Assembly: GCA_937871605.1 (NCBI GenBank)
Contig: CALMRM010000012.1
Span: forward strand, 1-25,975
Reading direction: 5' to 3'
DNA: 25,975 nucleotides
Origin: an uncultured Terriglobus sp.
GTDB taxonomy: Bacteria > Acidobacteriota > Terriglobia > Terriglobales > Acidobacteriaceae
The notes beneath the pieces were generated by a model. It saw only the letters and a program-made list of their open reading frames with translations, was not told where the DNA came from and did not search any database. This document shows, piece after piece, positions 23,751 to 25,975 of this stretch. A program made the position numbers and the translations under genes. Each line of letters opens with the position of its first letter. The first letter of the stretch is position 1.

Positions 23751-24311
23751 TTAGCGCGACGCCAGAGCGTTGAGCGCGAGGTTCAGTTGCAGCACGTTCA
23801 CGCGGGGCTCGCCGAATAGGCCCAGCTGCCTGCGCTGCGTGTGCTCGTCAATGAGTGCCTGCAGCCTGGCCGGTGGTAGGTTGCGACTCTTTGACACTCG
23901 GTCCACCTGGTAGGCTGCAGCAGCCGGTGTAATGTCCGGATCCAGGCCTGAGGCGGACGCTGTGACGAGGTCTACCGGCACAGGCGAACCGTTCGACTCA
24001 GCCTTGCTGCTGTCAGCCACGCGGTCCACCAGAGCCTTGTTGGTGGGGCCATAGTTCGACCCGGAAGACGCACTGGCATCGTAACCCGTACCGGCAGCCG
24101 ACGGTCTGCTGTGGAAGTAGCCGGGCCCGGTGAACGGTTGCCCGATAAGCGCTGAACCCACAGGTTGACCGTTGCGCTCGATCAGCTGGCCATTGGCCTT
24201 GGCACGCATGGTGAGCTGCGCCAAACCTGTAATGGCGAGTGGGTACACGATGCCAAGCAGAACCGCGGTGACAAGGGTGTACAAAGACGCCGTGATAACG
24301 AGCTTTTTCAT
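23751..24311 (-). CDS. kdpC: Potassium-transporting ATPase subunit C
   Basis: A 186-residue KdpC, the single-span subunit that assists potassium and nucleotide binding in the high-affinity KdpFABC potassium pump of the inner membrane. A membrane helix covers about 4-26 (LVITASLYTLVTAVLLGIVYP). Family segments follow: GSALIGQPFTGPGYFHSRPS, SGSNYGPTNKAL, PVPVDLVTASASGLDPDI and the C-terminal LGLFGEPRVNVLQLNLAL. Length and motifs are normal. It starts 18 nt after the kdpB stop, as expected for a kdp operon. The sensor genes kdpD and kdpE do not follow it in this window. Confidence 0.97.
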   Translation of the reverse strand: MKKLVITASLYTLVTAVLLGIVYPLAITGLAQLTMRAKANGQLIERNGQPVGSALIGQPFTGPGYFHSRPSAAGTGYDASASSGSNYGPTNKALVDRVADSSKAESNGSPVPVDLVTASASGLDPDITPAAAAYQVDRVSKSRNLPPARLQALIDEHTQRRQLGLFGEPRVNVLQLNLALNALASR

Positions 24312-24329
24312 AGGGACTCCAAAGGGCGC

Positions 24330-25975
24330 TTACGCGAGGTGAAGCGTAACCAGCAGCATGTCCAGCAGCTTGATGCCGACGAACGGTACGACAATGCCGC
24401 CCAGGCCGTAGACCAGCAGGTTGCGCTGCAGGAGGGCCGCGGCAGACATGGGCTTGTACCCGACGCCACGCAGCGCCAGTGGGATCAGCCCGACAATGAT
24501 GAGTGCATTGAAGATAACTGCCGACAACACTGCGGATTCCGCGTTGTGCAGGTGCATGATATTGAGCGCGTTCAACACAGGAAACACGCCTGCGAACATG
24601 GCCGGAATAATGGCAAAGTACTTCGCCACATCGTTCGAGATGGAAAAGGTGGTCAGAGCGCCGCGCGTCATCAGGAGCTGTTTGCCGATGCCGACGATCT
24701 CGATCAGCTTGGTCGGGTTGCTGTCGAGATCGACCATGTTGCCCGCTTCCTTTGCCGCCTGGGTGCCGCTGTTCATAGCGACACCTACGTCTGCCTGGGC
24801 CAGCGCCGGGGCGTCGTTGGTGCCGTCGCCAGTCATTGCGACCAGCTTGCCTTCCGCCTGCTCACGCTTGATCAGGTCCATCTTGTCCTTGGGTTTGGCT
24901 TCGGCCAAGAAGTCATCCACACCGGCTTCGCGTGCAATGGCCGCTGCCGTCAGCGGATTATCGCCCGTGATCATGACGGTGCGAATGCCCATGGCGCGCA
25001 GCTGGTCGAAGCGCTCCTTCATGCCGCCCTTCACCACGTCCTTCAGGTAAATCACGCCCATGGCGCGGCCGTTCTCTGCGACTACCAACGGTGTGCCACC
25101 CTTGTGCGAGACGTCTTCCACGGCGGAGCGAACCTCGTTTGGCATGGGATTGCCAAACTGCTGGAGGTAGTTCGCGATGGCATCGACGGCACCCTTGCGG
25201 ATGCTGCGGCCCTCCACCTCAATACCGCTCATGCGGGTGTTGGCGGAAAAGGGGATGAACTCCGCGTTCAGCGAGCCAAGCTCCCGTCCGCGCAGATTGT
25301 AACGCTCCTTGGCCAGCACCACGATGCTGCGGCCCTCGGGCGTTTCGTCTGACAGTGACGAAAGCTGCGAGGCGTCTGCAAGTTCGGCCGCGCTGACACC
25401 GGGCGCGGGTACAAATTCTGCTGCCTGGCGGTTGCCGATGGTGATGGTGCCCGTTTTATCCAGCAGCAGGGTGTTTACGTCACCCGCGGCCTCCACGGCG
25501 CGGCCTGACGTGGCAAGTACATTGTGTTGCACCAGGCGATCCATGCCCGCGATGCCTATGGCTGAAAGCAGGCCGCCAATCGTCGTAGGGATGAGGCAGA
25601 CCAGCAGCGAGATGAGCACAAACACGGTTTGCGGAGCGCCAGAGTACAGGGCGAACGGCTGCAGCGTGACGACAGCCAGCAGAAAGATAATGGTTAAGCC
25701 AGCTAACAAAATGTTGAGTGCGATTTCGTTCGGTGTCTTCTGCCGTTCCGCACCTTCGACCAGCGCAATCATGCGATCCAGGAAGGTTTCGCCGGGATTG
25801 GAGGTGATGCGGATGGTCAGCACGTCTGATAGCACACGCGTGCCGCCCGTTACCGCCGAGCGATCGCCGCCTGCTTCGCGGATCACGGGCGCGGACTCCC
25901 CAGTGATTGCGGACTCATCGACCGAGGCGACGCCTTCAGTGACCTCCCCATCGCCCGGGATCATCTGGCCGGCGG
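24330..25975 (-). CDS. kdpB: Potassium-transporting ATPase subunit B, 5' end cut by window edge
   Basis: The last 548 residues of KdpB, the P-type ATPase subunit of KdpFABC, out of a usual 680-690. The frame is open to the edge, where AGQMIPGDGEV is the actuator-domain segment normally found after the first membrane helices. Visible motifs are SAITGESAPV (TGES loop), LLLDKTGTITIGN (phosphorylated Asp), MTGDGTNDAPALAQADVGVA (hinge) and the C-terminal membrane helices starting near FSISNDVAKYFAIIPAMFAG. All signature residues are intact. The first part of kdpB, and presumably kdpA and kdpF, lie beyond 25975. Confidence 0.98.
   Translation of the reverse strand, partial: AGQMIPGDGEVTEGVASVDESAITGESAPVIREAGGDRSAVTGGTRVLSDVLTIRITSNPGETFLDRMIALVEGAERQKTPNEIALNILLAGLTIIFLLAVVTLQPFALYSGAPQTVFVLISLLVCLIPTTIGGLLSAIGIAGMDRLVQHNVLATSGRAVEAAGDVNTLLLDKTGTITIGNRQAAEFVPAPGVSAAELADASQLSSLSDETPEGRSIVVLAKERYNLRGRELGSLNAEFIPFSANTRMSGIEVEGRSIRKGAVDAIANYLQQFGNPMPNEVRSAVEDVSHKGGTPLVVAENGRAMGVIYLKDVVKGGMKERFDQLRAMGIRTVMITGDNPLTAAAIAREAGVDDFLAEAKPKDKMDLIKREQAEGKLVAMTGDGTNDAPALAQADVGVAMNSGTQAAKEAGNMVDLDSNPTKLIEIVGIGKQLLMTRGALTTFSISNDVAKYFAIIPAMFAGVFPVLNALNIMHLHNAESAVLSAVIFNALIIVGLIPLALRGVGYKPMSAAALLQRNLLVYGLGGIVVPFVGIKLLDMLLVTLHLA

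Noticed and set aside
24165..25352. 395-residue plus-strand frame opposite kdpB/kdpC
   Set aside because: It is antisense to two unmistakable genes and has no domain of its own.

Overview
The window is GC-rich bacterial chromosomal DNA. It most resembles the Acidobacteriota (Acidobacteriaceae, for example the Terriglobus/Granulicella/Edaphobacter group). This is inferred from content: a very large outer-membrane receptor with an N-terminal carboxypeptidase-regulatory-like domain, a Tat-exported GH92 mannosidase, a DUF1080 sugar-hydrolase-family protein, an M61 peptidase, exported ferritin-like proteins and a kdp operon. No rRNA, tRNA, transposase, CRISPR array or phage gene was recognised. 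Sixteen protein-coding genes are called, one of them cut by the window edge, plus one possible gene remnant.

Layout. 1-311: intergenic, with two kinds of palindromic repeat. 312-4071: carbohydrate and envelope genes, namely a GH92 alpha-mannosidase (+), a small secreted low-complexity protein (-) and a secreted DUF1080 protein (+). 4260-7329: a compact + strand stress module of two YflT-DUF2382 (YsnF/AvaK-like) proteins around a membrane-anchored OmpA-like protein, then a third, shorter DUF2382 protein behind a 12-bp hairpin. 7488-8582: an exported DUF5700-type zinc metallopeptidase (-). 8711-10979: a two-gene minus-strand operon of Tat-exported ferritin-like proteins; the first has a lipobox and a collagen-like Gly-Ala-Thr stalk, and the operon ends at a perfect 19-bp hairpin. 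11346-13325: an M61 peptidase with a PDZ domain (+). 13402-14748: a solitary HNH nuclease-like gene, apparently less GC-rich than its neighbours and possibly leaderless. 14841-17228: a Y-family DNA polymerase (-) divergent from a family 2 glycosyltransferase (+). 17471-21157: the TonB-dependent-receptor-like protein with its own terminator. 21292-23514: a 740-residue protein I do not recognise (-). 23751-25975: kdpC and the 3' part of kdpB (-); kdpA should lie beyond the right edge.

How the genes work together. Much of the window concerns the cell envelope and export: Tat or Sec signals on the GH92, DUF1080, DUF5700, M61 and ferritin-like proteins, and outer-membrane uptake by the receptor. 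The DUF2382/OmpA block probably forms one general or envelope stress operon. The two ferritin-like proteins look like a pre-folded, metal-containing periplasmic pair, one tethered and one soluble. The items least explained by known biology are the collagen-stalked ferritin-like lipoprotein with its partner, the lone HNH protein with an uncharacterised middle region, and the 740-residue protein downstream of kdpC.
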